In this document: positions 53,088 to 62,377 of the stretch, piece by piece | Numbering within the stretch: position 1 is the stretch's first letter | How the letters are laid out: every line of letters begins with the position of its first letter | Notes under the pieces: generated by a model | The model's input: the letters and a program-made list of their open reading frames with translations, nothing else | What the model was told of the DNA's origin: nothing | Databases searched by the model: none | Origin: Paenibacillus phyllosphaerae | GTDB taxonomy: Bacteria > Bacillota > Bacilli > Paenibacillales > Paenibacillaceae | Length of the DNA stretch: 64,000 nucleotides | Direction: 5' to 3' | NCBI RefSeq assembly: GCF_014192105.1 | Contig: NZ_JACHXK010000022.1 | Span: forward strand, 1 to 64,000 | Translations under genes and position numbers: made by a program

Positions 53088-54017
53088 ATGCTGTACGCGG
53101 CGTTTTGCTTGACGATAACGCTCAGTCTATACGGTCTGTATGTACTGCGGGAGGAAAGGAGCAGCCGGCTGAAGCGCCGGTTGACGCTGGCGCATATCGG
53201 CGGAGTGACGGAGGAGAAGGAGCAGGCGCCTGCCGGGGAAGGGCGTGCGGAAGCCTCGCTCCTGGGACGGCTCTTGCTCCCCAAGTGGCGTGAACTGCGC
53301 CGCAGCTTCAGCCGCAGGCTGCAGGAGCCGAAGGAAGCGAGCATCGAGCTGAAGCTGCTGCAGGCCGGAAGGCCGTTCAACATGACCCCGGTCGATTATC
53401 GGCTCCTGCAACTTGTGTTGCTCGTCGTGCTTCCGGGGGCGGCCGGGTTGTACGGCTATGTGCTGCAGCTATCCATTGCAGGTTCTGTCCTAATGGGATT
53501 CGCCGGCCTTGTCCTCGCGCTCGTGCTGCCCGGTTATTATCTCCGGCTGAAAGCGAAGAGCCGCTGCAAATTCGCCCTGCGAGAATTGCCGGACGTGCTC
53601 GATCTGCTGACGGTCAGCCTGGAAGCGGGACTTGGCTTCGACGCCGCGCTCAGTAAGCTGATCGCCAAGAAGGACGGCGTGCTGGCAGGGGAATTCCGCC
53701 GCTGCCTGGAGGAGATCAGGCTGGGGAGAACCCGCCGCGAGTCGCTTGCCGGCGTACGCGACCGGCTGCCGCTGGATGAGCTGCGCGTCTTGATCAGCAG
53801 CATTCTGCAGGCGGAGAAGCTCGGGATCGGCATGGTCACCGTCCTGCGCGTCCAATCGCAGGAGGTGCGCGAGCGCCGCAAGCAAAGGGCGGAAGAGGAA
53901 GCGATGAAGGCCCCGATCAAGATGCTGTTCCCGCTCGTCCTCTTCATCTTTCCCAGTCTCTTTATCGTGCTGCTCGGTCCCGCAGTCATCCAGTTTATCG
54001 AGACATTCTCGAAATAA
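53088..54017 (+). CDS. tadC: Tad pilus inner-membrane platform protein TadC
   Basis: Protein of 309 residues, second T2SSF protein (about 160-285: LRELPDVLDLLTVSLEAGLGFDAALSKL; LISSILQAEKLGIGMVTVLRVQSQEVRERRKQRAEEEAMKAPIKMLFP). Four bases after tadB; last gene of the locus. Confidence 0.94.
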   Translation: MLYAAFCLTITLSLYGLYVLREERSSRLKRRLTLAHIGGVTEEKEQAPAGEGRAEASLLGRLLLPKWRELRRSFSRRLQEPKEASIELKLLQAGRPFNMTPVDYRLLQLVLLVVLPGAAGLYGYVLQLSIAGSVLMGFAGLVLALVLPGYYLRLKAKSRCKFALRELPDVLDLLTVSLEAGLGFDAALSKLIAKKDGVLAGEFRRCLEEIRLGRTRRESLAGVRDRLPLDELRVLISSILQAEKLGIGMVTVLRVQSQEVRERRKQRAEEEAMKAPIKMLFPLVLFIFPSLFIVLLGPAVIQFIETFSK

Positions 54018-54093
54018 GGTACGGCCCCCTGTCCAAGCCGGATGGGGGGCTGTTGGCATGCGATCCTCCTTGCGCGGTATTACGGGGAATTCA

Positions 54094-54617
54094 TTAGCGC
54101 CAGAAGCTGGGGTATTGGCGTTTGGGGTCCAAATTATTCACGATCAGCGCGGCAATGACGATGAGCACCGAGCCTGCGAGCACGGGAGTGACCAGGAACG
54201 ACCAGCCGCTGCCGGCCATCATCACGACGAGCGGATCCGCGCCAGCCGGCGGATGGGTCGTGCGGGTGAGCATCATCGCCAGAATGGCGAGACCGACGCC
54301 AAGAGCCATGCTGAACGTCCCGCCGCCAAGCGTATGGTAGACCGCAAGCCCGGCAAGCGTGGACAGCAGATGCCCGCCGATGATGCTGCGCGGTTGGGCA
54401 AGCGGCGATTCCCATAGCCCGAAAGCGAGCACGCAGCTGGCGCCGAAGGGTGCCATAATCCAGGCGTCGGACGAGAGATCCGTGAGCCAAGCGAGCAGGG
54501 CAATCGCGAGAAAACCGCCAATCGCGCCCCACGCTGCAAATTGCGCTTCGTCGGATTGACCCCGCTGCCTTTCATTTTGGCCATGAAAGCGGAAAGGATG
54601 ATGAGAGGGCGATTCAT
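54094..54617 (-). pseudogene. HPP family membrane protein with a frameshift
   Basis: The proper start (ATG at 54617 behind GGAGG) reads MNRPLIILSAFMAKMKGSG, and then the HPP reading continues in another frame as QSDEAQFAAWGAIGGFL through WIMAPFGASCVLAFGLW and THPPAGADP to the stop at 54094. The two join if one base is added to the run of four C at 54560-54563 (GGGG on the coding strand), restoring a 174-residue protein of normal HPP size. Bacterial HPP proteins have been linked to nitrite uptake. Either a real mutation or a sequencing slip in the run. Confidence 0.8.
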
Positions 54618-54642
54618 GAGCAATTCCTCCATTAATTAATAA

Positions 54643-54662
54643 ATACCTAGTTAACTAGGTAT
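54643..54662. promoter_or_regulatory. 20-bp perfect palindrome, probable operator
   Basis: ATACCTAGTTAACTAGGTAT is its own reverse complement and lies 26 bp before the HPP start. The TAGTTAACTA core is typical of MarR/DUF24-type redox- or ligand-sensing repressors. Confidence 0.6.
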
Positions 54663-54795
54663 ATTATATAGGGTGCAGTAGCGGTCTGGCAATCTGTATT
54701 TGCCGATTTCTCTTGATGTACCTGCCTGCCGAAGTGCATGGTCTAGTGGTACAATGGGTAAATACATCTAGATGACTATGAATAGAGGTGAAGCG

Positions 54796-55761
54796 ATGAG
54801 CCGCGAATTCATGCTTAAGGTCGACCCTCAGTTGACATTCTCCGTGCATGTCCAGATTAAGGAGCAACTCAAGTGGATGATCGGGATCGGCCGAATTAAG
54901 CCCGGCGATATGCTGCCTGCCGCCAACCAACTGGCGGATCTGCTCGGCATCAATCGGAATACGGTAAACGGCGTCTACATCCAACTTCGTGATGAGGGAA
55001 TCGTTACGATTCAAAAAGGACGCGGCACGCAAGTGGCGAGCAATCAAGCGGTGGCCAAGCTAAGCGAGCAGCGCCTGCCGATGCATGACCTGCTGACGCG
55101 AACGATCGATGAGCTGACGGCCAACCATATCGAGCTCCATGAGTTTTTTACGGCGAGCCTGGCCTATACGCTGCTGCAAGGCAGCAAGCTGCCAGAACGC
55201 TCGCGCCTGCTGCTGGTGGAGTGCCGCGATCATGACCATCTGTTCTATCGGGATGAGATCCGGCGCGTGACCGGCAGCGAGGTGAGGACCTGTTTCTTGG
55301 AGGATGTGCGGGCAAGCGAGCCCTTGCTTGCAGAGGCAAGCGCTTATGCGAGCGTAGTCGTGACGACGCTTAATCATGCGGATGAGGTGAGGCAGCTATT
55401 CCGAGGGAGCGAGGCGAAGATTGTCGTGATCGGAGCGACGGTCGAGACGGCGAGCCTCCTGGCGATTGCCCGTATGGAACCCGGCACGAAGGTAGGCTTC
55501 GTCTGCTTGGGTCGCTCAGGCGGGCAGTGGATGGCCAGCCGCGTGGCGGAAGCGGGGATTACGCAGATTACGCCATCCTGCTGCGGGATGAATGAGCCGG
55601 ATGAGCTTGCCCGGACGCTCGCACAGGCGGATCGCGTCTATGCTTCGGCAGCGGTCTACGACAAGCTGGCCGCGATGCAGCCCGATAAAGTGGCGCTCTA
55701 CCCGATGCTGCTCGAGAAAAGCAGCGAGAGCTTATTGAGGGACGTGACCCCATCGGTATAA
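54796..55761 (+). CDS. GntR family transcriptional regulator
   Basis: Protein of 321 residues, ATG at 54796 behind GAGGTGA. N-terminal GntR winged helix (about 8-78: FSVHVQIKEQLKWMIGIGRIKPGDMLPAANQLADLLGINRNTVNGVYIQL). The C-terminal 240 residues form an unassigned ligand domain with alternating strands (KIVVIGATVETASLL; KVGFVCLGRSG) somewhat like a periplasmic-binding or PRTase fold. Divergent from the HPP gene. Confidence 0.88.
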   Translation: MSREFMLKVDPQLTFSVHVQIKEQLKWMIGIGRIKPGDMLPAANQLADLLGINRNTVNGVYIQLRDEGIVTIQKGRGTQVASNQAVAKLSEQRLPMHDLLTRTIDELTANHIELHEFFTASLAYTLLQGSKLPERSRLLLVECRDHDHLFYRDEIRRVTGSEVRTCFLEDVRASEPLLAEASAYASVVVTTLNHADEVRQLFRGSEAKIVVIGATVETASLLAIARMEPGTKVGFVCLGRSGGQWMASRVAEAGITQITPSCCGMNEPDELARTLAQADRVYASAAVYDKLAAMQPDKVALYPMLLEKSSESLLRDVTPSV

Positions 55762-55770
55762 CGGCAGATC

Positions 55771-55808
55771 AAAGGCCGACAACTCTCTTAAGGAGCTGTC
55801 GGCCTTTG
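55771..55808. terminator. Bidirectional terminator between gntR and exoA
   Basis: Stem AAAGGCCGACAACTC / GAGCTGTCGGCCTTT with one mismatch, placed between converging genes. Confidence 0.88.
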
Positions 55809-55829
55809 GCATGGCGATGCATGGTTTGA

Positions 55830-56591
55830 TTAGGTGAGATCGCTGATCTCGAGCACGACCGGGCAATGATCGCTGCCATGGACATGGTCGTGGATATGGG
55901 CGTCCACCAGCTTGCCCTTGAGCTGTTCGGAGACGAGGAAATAGTCGATCCGCCAGCCAATATTCCGCTCTCTGACCTTGGCCATATAGGACCACCACGT
56001 ATAGACGTCGGCCCGGTCCGGGTAGAAGTGGCGGAAGGAATCGATGAAGCCGGAGGCGAGCAGATCGGTCATTTTGCCCCGTTCCTCGAGCGTAAAGCCG
56101 GAGTTGCCGAGGTTCGACTTCGGATTCTTCAGGTCGATCTCCGCATGCGCCACGTTCAGGTCGCCGCAGACGATGACCGGCTTCTTGCTGTCGAGCATGA
56201 GCAGATAATCGCGGAACCGGTCTTCCCACTCCAGACGGTAATCCAGCCGCGCCAGATCGCGCTTCGAATTCGGCGTATAGACGTTGACGAGATAGAAGGC
56301 CTCGAATTCGAGCGTGAGGATACGGCCTTCCGGCTCCTCATCCTCTTCGATCCCGTAACGGACCGACAACGGCTTGCGCTTCGTGAAGACAGCCGTGCCG
56401 GAGTAGCCTTTCTTGACGGCATAGTTCCAGAACGGAATATAATGGTCGCCGTGCGCCAGCTCGATCTGCCCTTCCTGCAGCTTCGTCTCCTGCACGCAGA
56501 AGATATCGGCATCCATCTCGTTAAAATAATCCAAGAATCCCTTCGTCACGCAAGCCCGCAGGCCGTTGACGTTCCAAGACACAAGTTTCAT
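55830..56591 (-). CDS. exoA: Exodeoxyribonuclease III / AP endonuclease
   Basis: Protein of 253 residues, EEP superfamily. Active-site residues visible: Asn7 (SWNVNGLRA), Glu in VQETKLQ (about 34), DLNVAHAEIDL, and the C-terminal SDHCPVVLEI. It cuts abasic sites and trims 3' ends during base-excision repair. Normal length for Bacillus ExoA. Confidence 0.96.
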   Translation of the reverse strand: MKLVSWNVNGLRACVTKGFLDYFNEMDADIFCVQETKLQEGQIELAHGDHYIPFWNYAVKKGYSGTAVFTKRKPLSVRYGIEEDEEPEGRILTLEFEAFYLVNVYTPNSKRDLARLDYRLEWEDRFRDYLLMLDSKKPVIVCGDLNVAHAEIDLKNPKSNLGNSGFTLEERGKMTDLLASGFIDSFRHFYPDRADVYTWWSYMAKVRERNIGWRIDYFLVSEQLKGKLVDAHIHDHVHGSDHCPVVLEISDLT

Positions 56592-56691
56592 GACCTTCGA
56601 ATCTCCTTGCTGTTACTAGACTAGAATCGTTGCTACTAGTGTAGCACAGAATCCGGTCCGGCCGGCTTGATGCCATCAATTGGACAAAAGC

Positions 56692-57426
56692 CTAGAACAA
56701 TCCGAACAGCTTCTTCTTGCACACGTTCTTCCGTCTCGGGTCGACAAGTTCGTTCACGTCGGCCTGCGCCAGCTTCTCGAGCAGCGCGTCGGCGCCCTTC
56801 GACAATTTGAAATTCATCTCTTCCTCATAGAGCGGCAGCAAGGTGAAGAAATGAACCGGTTTGTCCTCGCCAAGCTGAAGCGTGAAGAAGGCCTCCAAGT
56901 CATCGGCGATCGTCGGCAGCGACAGCATCATGCCGGAGAGTTTGGTATTCACGGCGTAAGGTTCAGGCGGGTTGGCGTTCGGAATGGTATGCGCGTGATA
57001 CAGCCACGTCTCATATTCGTGCGGCAGCCGCGCGAGCACTTTCATGGCGCGAATCGGCCAATAGTTGTCCTCGCTGCGGAACGCTTCATCGGACAACTTC
57101 CAAGTTGGCGGCAAGCACAGCATCAATTCGGCGAACCGGAATTGCTCGGCCCCTTCTGGTACGGTCATCGGACGGTCGCTCATCCCGCAGGTGACAAGGG
57201 TGTAATAATTGCGCTTGGCGCTCGGTTCGACGACCAGAATATTGACGCGCACGAGGTCGGATATGATTTCGGAGAATACATGGCGGACAGGGCCGATGTG
57301 CTTCTCGATATGGGCGGTGATCGCCTCGGCGGCTGCGGAATCGCCTGTCGCCAATTCTAACTCTCGGTCGCGCGCTTCGTGGCGATAGATCGGCGCGCCG
57401 GATGGGGACAATTCTTCTTTGCTCAT
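56692..57426 (-). CDS. Suppressor of fused (SUFU) domain protein
   Basis: Protein of 244 residues; the SUFU domain covers about 40-225 (HIGPVRHVFSEI, YYTLVTCGMSDRPM, AELMLCLPPTW, HFFTLLPLYEEEMNFKL). Bacterial members are often immunity or toxin-associated proteins, but no toxin gene is next to it here. The basic C-terminus (PRRKNVCKKKLFGLF) follows the domain. Confidence 0.88.
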   Translation of the reverse strand: MSKEELSPSGAPIYRHEARDRELELATGDSAAAEAITAHIEKHIGPVRHVFSEIISDLVRVNILVVEPSAKRNYYTLVTCGMSDRPMTVPEGAEQFRFAELMLCLPPTWKLSDEAFRSEDNYWPIRAMKVLARLPHEYETWLYHAHTIPNANPPEPYAVNTKLSGMMLSLPTIADDLEAFFTLQLGEDKPVHFFTLLPLYEEEMNFKLSKGADALLEKLAQADVNELVDPRRKNVCKKKLFGLF

Positions 57427-57569
57427 AGCTGCCTCCTGGTTGGGTACATATTCCTAGTTACGTGTTACTAAATGTACAATAATTAGTTTGTTATGGGAAT
57501 AACTAGATTGCTAGGCGAGGACTGATTTGATACGATCAGCACAAGCAAATTGTGGAGGGGTTGAAAGCG

Positions 57570-58049
57570 GTGGTGGAGTTGAATAGGCAGGAACGTCTGG
57601 AGCAGATGGCGCGCGAGGAGCAGGAACTCAGGTTCTCCGAATTCTCGAATGAGGCGGCGCTTCGGCTAGGTCTGGCGATCATTGAAGAAGCGAGGGCCAG
57701 CGGCAAGGGCATTACGGTGGAAATCTACCGCCAGGGGCAGCGTCTATTCGCCCACGCGATGGCGGGGACTTCGGCCGACAATGAGAACTGGATTCGCCGC
57801 AAGAATAATGTCGTGAACCATTTCGGCCAGAGTTCTTGGCATGTGGCCTTGCGCGTGCGCGAGGAGGGCAAGACGCTGGAGGCCGATTACGGCTTGCCGC
57901 TCGTCGACTATGTCGGCGCAGGCGGCGGGTTCCCGCTCTTCGTCGAAGGCGAAGGCCAGGTCGGCACGATTACCGTGTCCGGATTGCCGGATCAAGAGGA
58001 TCACGACCTGCTGATCGCCGCGCTTCGCCGTTTTCTAGGGCATCAGTAA
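57570..58049 (+). CDS. UPF0303 / heme-degrading (HbpS-like) domain protein
   Basis: Protein of about 159 residues; GTG at 57570 is nine bases after GGAGGGG (a GTG at 57573 is equally possible). Pattern EIYRQGQRLFAHAMAGTSADNENWIRRKNNVV matches the UPF0303 group within the DUF336/HbpS fold. Members bind heme or small ligands; activity here is unproven. Confidence 0.85.
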   Translation: MVELNRQERLEQMAREEQELRFSEFSNEAALRLGLAIIEEARASGKGITVEIYRQGQRLFAHAMAGTSADNENWIRRKNNVVNHFGQSSWHVALRVREEGKTLEADYGLPLVDYVGAGGGFPLFVEGEGQVGTITVSGLPDQEDHDLLIAALRRFLGHQ

Positions 58050-58298
58050 GCACGCTATCGTATTGCTTCACGCCCGGCTTGAGATGAATGGAAGAGTAGC
58101 CCGTTATCATCGGAAGATGGTACGGGCTATTTTTTGTCCGAATATGCAGGGGTACGCGGCGTTGGATTCGTCTTATTACGGGGGAGATGATGCAAGATTA
58201 CTCCCGAATCGCAAAACTATCTGACCGATTGACTCTTCTAATAATGGGAATAGGTTGGTTGGTTTTACAATATTCGTCATGATAAGGGGGCGCGTTGC

Positions 58299-59009
58299 TT
58301 GCTGCGCGTAGAGGGCTTGTCCCACAGCTTTACGAACGGAACGGAGACGACACCAGTGCTCCGGTCCATCAATTTCAACATCAAGCAGGGCGAGATCGTG
58401 GCGCTGCTCGGCAGCTCGGGCTCCGGCAAATCGACGCTGCTCAATCTGATGGCCGGCCTCATGAAGCCGACCGAAGGCGCGATCTATATCGCCGATACCA
58501 ACATCGTGAAGATGAGCGAGAATCAGCTGTCGGAATTCAGGCGCAAGCATATCGGGTTTATTTTTCAAGCGTATGAGCTGATCGACAACCTGACCGTTCG
58601 CGAGAACGTGGAGCTGCCGCTCGTCTTCCAATCCGTACATCCGAAGATCCGGAAGCAGAAGGCGATGGAGCTGCTCACTCAAGTCGGCATCCCGGATAAA
58701 GCGGAGCTGTTCCCGTCCCAGCTATCCGGCGGCCAGCAGCAGCGGGTCAGTATCGCCCGTTCGCTCATTACGGAGCCGTCCGTCATCTTCGCCGACGAGC
58801 CGACGGGGAATCTCGATACGAAGACGGAGGAAGAGATACTGGCCATCCTGAAGCGGCTGAACGCCACGATGAGCACCACGTTCGTCATCGTCACGCATGA
58901 ACGTGAGGTCGCGGAGCAGACCCAGCATATTATTACGCTGCGCGACGGCTATCTCGTAACGGACCCTGCGGCGGGAGGCAGGCAGCTCATAGGGGAGGAA
59001 GCAAGGTGA
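58299..59009 (+). CDS. ABC transporter ATPase, MacB/LolD type
   Basis: Protein of 236 residues; TTG start eight bases after AAGGGGG. Walker A GSSGSGKST, Q loop FIFQAYELIDNLTVRENVELPL, signature LSGGQQQRVSIARSL, Walker B VIFADEPTGNLD. First gene of a three-gene efflux unit; the next gene overlaps by four bases. Confidence 0.94.
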   Translation: MLRVEGLSHSFTNGTETTPVLRSINFNIKQGEIVALLGSSGSGKSTLLNLMAGLMKPTEGAIYIADTNIVKMSENQLSEFRRKHIGFIFQAYELIDNLTVRENVELPLVFQSVHPKIRKQKAMELLTQVGIPDKAELFPSQLSGGQQQRVSIARSLITEPSVIFADEPTGNLDTKTEEEILAILKRLNATMSTTFVIVTHEREVAEQTQHIITLRDGYLVTDPAAGGRQLIGEEAR

Positions 59010-60370
59010 GACTGAAGGATTTGAGCCGACTTTCCTGGGATCAGGTGCGCAGGCGCAAGGTCGTAACCGGACTATGCGCGGCAGGACTGTCGATCGGCTG
59101 CGCGGCGATCATTCTGGCGATGAGCATCGGGGAATCGGCGCAGACGTATATCGAGACGGAGATGAACAGCTTTTTCTCGATGGATGAAATTACGGTGTAC
59201 GCGGATCAAGGGGTTCAGGCGCGAGGCGGCCCTTCGACCGTCGACCAGGAAGCGCTGGAGCGCGGCCGGCTGACGGAGCAGAAACTTGAAGTCATCCGCA
59301 ATATGCCGCACGTCATCGCCGCAGCGCCTTACGAGGAGTTCGGCTATCAAGAGATGGTGACGACGGATGGCAAACGTTCGTATGTGCAGATTTACGGTAC
59401 CGATCTGGCCACGCTCGCGGACTTTGGCAAAACGTTCATGCAAGGCGGGGCATCGGACTTAAGCGGCACGATGGTGCTCAACTACGGCGCGACACTCGGT
59501 CTCGTGGACGAAGAGGCGCGGGACAAGCTGCTCGAGCAGCTGTCGCAGAATCCGTACGACGAGCAGTTGAACGATCAGTATGAGCGAATGACCCGGCTGC
59601 CGACGGCGATGTATCAGCGCCAGGCGCAGTTCCGGCTGTACGGAATGGATAACAAGTTGACGCTTAGCTCGGCGCTGCGGGTATCGGGCATCTTGCAAAA
59701 GCCGGCCGGCGCCAGCGATCGCACGCTCGCCAATGGCAGCAAGGAAGCTTACGTCTCCATGGAGACGCTTGAGCTGCTGAAGCGCGAGCAAGGGGGCGGG
59801 ACGACTGCCTCAAGTTCCGGCGCCGTGAGCTATAACACCGTGAAAGTGAAGGTCGACGATCAGGCGAATGTCGAGGCGGTCGAGCGCCAAATCCAGAAGC
59901 TGACCTTATCGACGCAGACGAATCTGCATCAGAAGGAGCAGCTGGCCGAGCAGTTCAAGATCATTAAGGCGGTAGCGCTTGGCGGGGGTATCTTCATCCT
60001 GATCATCGCGTCGATCTCGATCGTCGTGGCCATGACGATGTCGACCTATCAGCGCAAGCGTCAGATCGGAATTATGAAGGTACTCGGTGCGAATCTGGCG
60101 CAAATCCGCAATCTATTCATCGTGGAAGCGGCGTTGCTCGGCTTCCTGGGCGGTTTGCTCGGCGTGCTGTTCTCGTACTGGATCGTCTGGGGAATCAACG
60201 CGCTGATCCATTCGATGTCGGGCGAGGGGGACGCGGTCGTCATCTTCATTCCGCTGGTCGCCATTCCGGTCGGGATGGCGTTCGCGATTATGACCGGCGT
60301 TATCTCCGGTATCTACCCGGCCGTCAGCGCGTCGCGCACCGATGCCTTGACCGCCATTCGCAGAGAATAG
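59006..60370 (+). CDS. ABC transporter permease, FtsX/MacB type
   Basis: Protein of 454 residues, GTG start overlapping the ATPase stop. Membrane helix 1 (about 18-40), MacB_PCD extracytoplasmic domain (about 45-310), then three C-terminal helices in the FtsX domain (about 330-445) with MKVLGANLAQIRNLFIVEAALLGFLGG. MacB-type machines push substrates by mechanotransmission rather than through a channel. Confidence 0.93.
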   Translation: MRLKDLSRLSWDQVRRRKVVTGLCAAGLSIGCAAIILAMSIGESAQTYIETEMNSFFSMDEITVYADQGVQARGGPSTVDQEALERGRLTEQKLEVIRNMPHVIAAAPYEEFGYQEMVTTDGKRSYVQIYGTDLATLADFGKTFMQGGASDLSGTMVLNYGATLGLVDEEARDKLLEQLSQNPYDEQLNDQYERMTRLPTAMYQRQAQFRLYGMDNKLTLSSALRVSGILQKPAGASDRTLANGSKEAYVSMETLELLKREQGGGTTASSSGAVSYNTVKVKVDDQANVEAVERQIQKLTLSTQTNLHQKEQLAEQFKIIKAVALGGGIFILIIASISIVVAMTMSTYQRKRQIGIMKVLGANLAQIRNLFIVEAALLGFLGGLLGVLFSYWIVWGINALIHSMSGEGDAVVIFIPLVAIPVGMAFAIMTGVISGIYPAVSASRTDALTAIRRE

Positions 60371-60401
60371 ATCGGTACATATAGAGAGGGTGTTGGAAGC
60401 A

Positions 60402-61484
60402 GTGAAGCGGAAGATCAAGTGGCTTATTATCGGACTTATTCTTGTAGCGATTAGCGTAGGGTTATATTCCATGCAGAAACCGTCCCGGCCGCTCGAAGAG
60501 ACGGGGCAGGCGGAAGCGATCACCTTTGAGGTGACGCAGGAAACGCTCGTCCAATCGATCGAGGTAAAAGGCAAGTCGCTCTATGAGCAGGAGACGCCGG
60601 TCTACGCGCCGTTCAGCTCCAATGTGAACGGATGGAACGTCGAAGACGGCCAGCAGGTGAAGAAGGGCGATGTTCTCTTCCAGCTGGACCAGACGGCGCT
60701 GCAGAATGAGATTGTGCAGGAAGAAGCCACGCTCAAGAAAGCGAGCCTGGAGGCGGAGCTGCAGGCCTATATGGCGCAGTTGGACAGCGAGGCCGGCACG
60801 CTTGGCGCTTCGGAGAACGACCGTAAGAGGACGCTTGCGAATAAGGAGATCGCGCGGCTGAACCAGGAGCTGAGCGAGGTAACGGCGGGCATTCAGCGCA
60901 AGACGCTTGCGCAGAAGAAGGAGATGCTGGGCGAGGCGCAGTACCGATCGCCGGCTTCCGGCATTTTCTTGTTCGAGAGCGCCGGCAAGCGGCCGCAAGC
61001 GGTTAGCGACGACCAGTATATCGGCAAGATCGTCGACCTGGACAAGCTGCAGTTCGTCGCGCTCGTCGGCGAGCAGGACGTGTTCCGGATCAAGCCGGAG
61101 ATGGCCGTTCAGGTGAAGATGGCTGCGATGAAGGAGCTGTCGCTCACCGGCAAGGTGCAGCGGGTCTCCAAATTCGCGAAGACGGGCACCGACCAGAACA
61201 ACATCGATCAGGCGGCGCAATTCGAGGTCATTATCGCGCTTGCGCCGAACGAGAATCTGATCGCGGGCCTTACGCTTAACGGCCAGATCGAGACGGAGCG
61301 CAAGGAGAAGGTCACCGTCGTGCCGACGATTGCCATCATGCGCGATCAGGATCAGTACTATGTCATGCTCGACAATGGCAATGGCCAGCTGGAGCGCCGT
61401 GACATTAAGGTCGGTATGGAGACGGCCGAGAAGACCGAGGTGACGGAAGGCTTGAAGCCGGGGGATGTTGTGGTGCTGCAGTAG
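60402..61484 (+). CDS. Efflux adaptor, MacA/HlyD type
   Basis: Protein of 360 residues; GTG at 60402 fits the GAGGG upstream and starts a signal-anchor helix (RKIKWLIIGLILVAISVGLY). Biotinyl-lipoyl-like domain with VYAPFSSNVNGWNVEDGQQVKKGDVLFQLD, a coiled-coil hairpin (about 105-175), and beta-barrel domains. With the two genes before it forms a YknXYZ-like exporter, used in Bacillus for protection against a peptide toxin; the cargo here is unknown. Confidence 0.9.
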   Translation: MKRKIKWLIIGLILVAISVGLYSMQKPSRPLEETGQAEAITFEVTQETLVQSIEVKGKSLYEQETPVYAPFSSNVNGWNVEDGQQVKKGDVLFQLDQTALQNEIVQEEATLKKASLEAELQAYMAQLDSEAGTLGASENDRKRTLANKEIARLNQELSEVTAGIQRKTLAQKKEMLGEAQYRSPASGIFLFESAGKRPQAVSDDQYIGKIVDLDKLQFVALVGEQDVFRIKPEMAVQVKMAAMKELSLTGKVQRVSKFAKTGTDQNNIDQAAQFEVIIALAPNENLIAGLTLNGQIETERKEKVTVVPTIAIMRDQDQYYVMLDNGNGQLERRDIKVGMETAEKTEVTEGLKPGDVVVLQ

Positions 61485-61543
61485 GCGACACGTGAGAAGG
61501 AATTGAACAAAGGGCGTATCCGAGTGTAGGGATGCGCCAAGAT

Positions 61544-61571
61544 GGGGCAGCCGAATCGGCTGCCCTTTGAC
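61544..61571 (+). terminator. ABC efflux operon terminator
   Basis: Stem GGGCAGCCGA / TCGGCTGCCC followed by TTT. Confidence 0.7.
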
Positions 61572-61614
61572 TACACCTGTATTACGCGCTTAGGCGGAGA
61601 GATCTCGCTTTCCG

Positions 61615-62124
61615 TTAAGCGGATAGGATTTCTTTTTCCATCACATAGTCATCCATGACGTAGCCGTTCCCGATGTCCGCCACTTGCTCGCGTACGACCC
61701 GGAAGCCTTTCTTCTCATAGACGGCGATGCTGGACTCGTTATGGCGATTGACCGTCAGCCACAGATGGCTCAATCTCCGGTCTTGGCACAGTTGCGCCAG
61801 GAAGGCCATCGCTTGGCTCGCGTAGCCGTGTCCGCGATGTTCCTTGGCGACATAGAACTTGCTCAGGAAGAGCTTGCCTTCTTCATCCGGCCGGACCGAC
61901 AAATACCCGACCGTGTTGTTATCGCGGCGGATCAAGTAATACTCGTAGCCTTGCTGCTGAATCTGCTCGGTAATCGCGGACACGGATTGGAAACGGTCGA
62001 CCATGTACTCAATCTGCTCCATCGTAATAATGGTGACGTAATATTCGCGCCAGATCGCTGCCGCCAGATGGGCAGTCTCCGCGATTTCCTCCGCAGTGTT
62101 GACCTTGGCATAGGTAAGCTGCAT
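61615..62124 (-). CDS. GNAT family N-acetyltransferase
   Basis: Protein of 169 residues. GNAT core with LSKFYVAKEHRGHGYASQAMAF (acetyl-CoA loop RGHGYA) and the C-terminal NESSIAVYEKKGF. The N-terminal part (IWREYYVTIITMEQIEYMV) is that of a Firmicute subgroup of unknown substrate. Confidence 0.9.
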   Translation of the reverse strand: MQLTYAKVNTAEEIAETAHLAAAIWREYYVTIITMEQIEYMVDRFQSVSAITEQIQQQGYEYYLIRRDNNTVGYLSVRPDEEGKLFLSKFYVAKEHRGHGYASQAMAFLAQLCQDRRLSHLWLTVNRHNESSIAVYEKKGFRVVREQVADIGNGYVMDDYVMEKEILSA

Positions 62125-62377
62125 GTTGTGCCTGCCTTTCTTGGATTCGCCGCGTGCGTGGCTTCATCCGGCTATAATGTGGAAAAGCTAAAGTTAATTA
62201 TACCGATAAAACGCGCAGGCGTAGAGAGGTTGACACCGGAGGCGATGAAGGACCGGCTGAGAGAAATCGCGAACAGGCTCAAGCCTATGTAAGTCGGCGA
62301 TGGGAGGTTGTTCGCTCCGATCCTGACTGTTATCATAACAATAACTGTGAGTGACATCAGTATTTAGGAGGGACGAT

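Noticed and set aside
62325-62350. Fur box before the frataxin-like gene
   Set aside because: GTTATCATAACAATAAC is an imperfect palindrome with too few matches to TGATAATNATTATCA.
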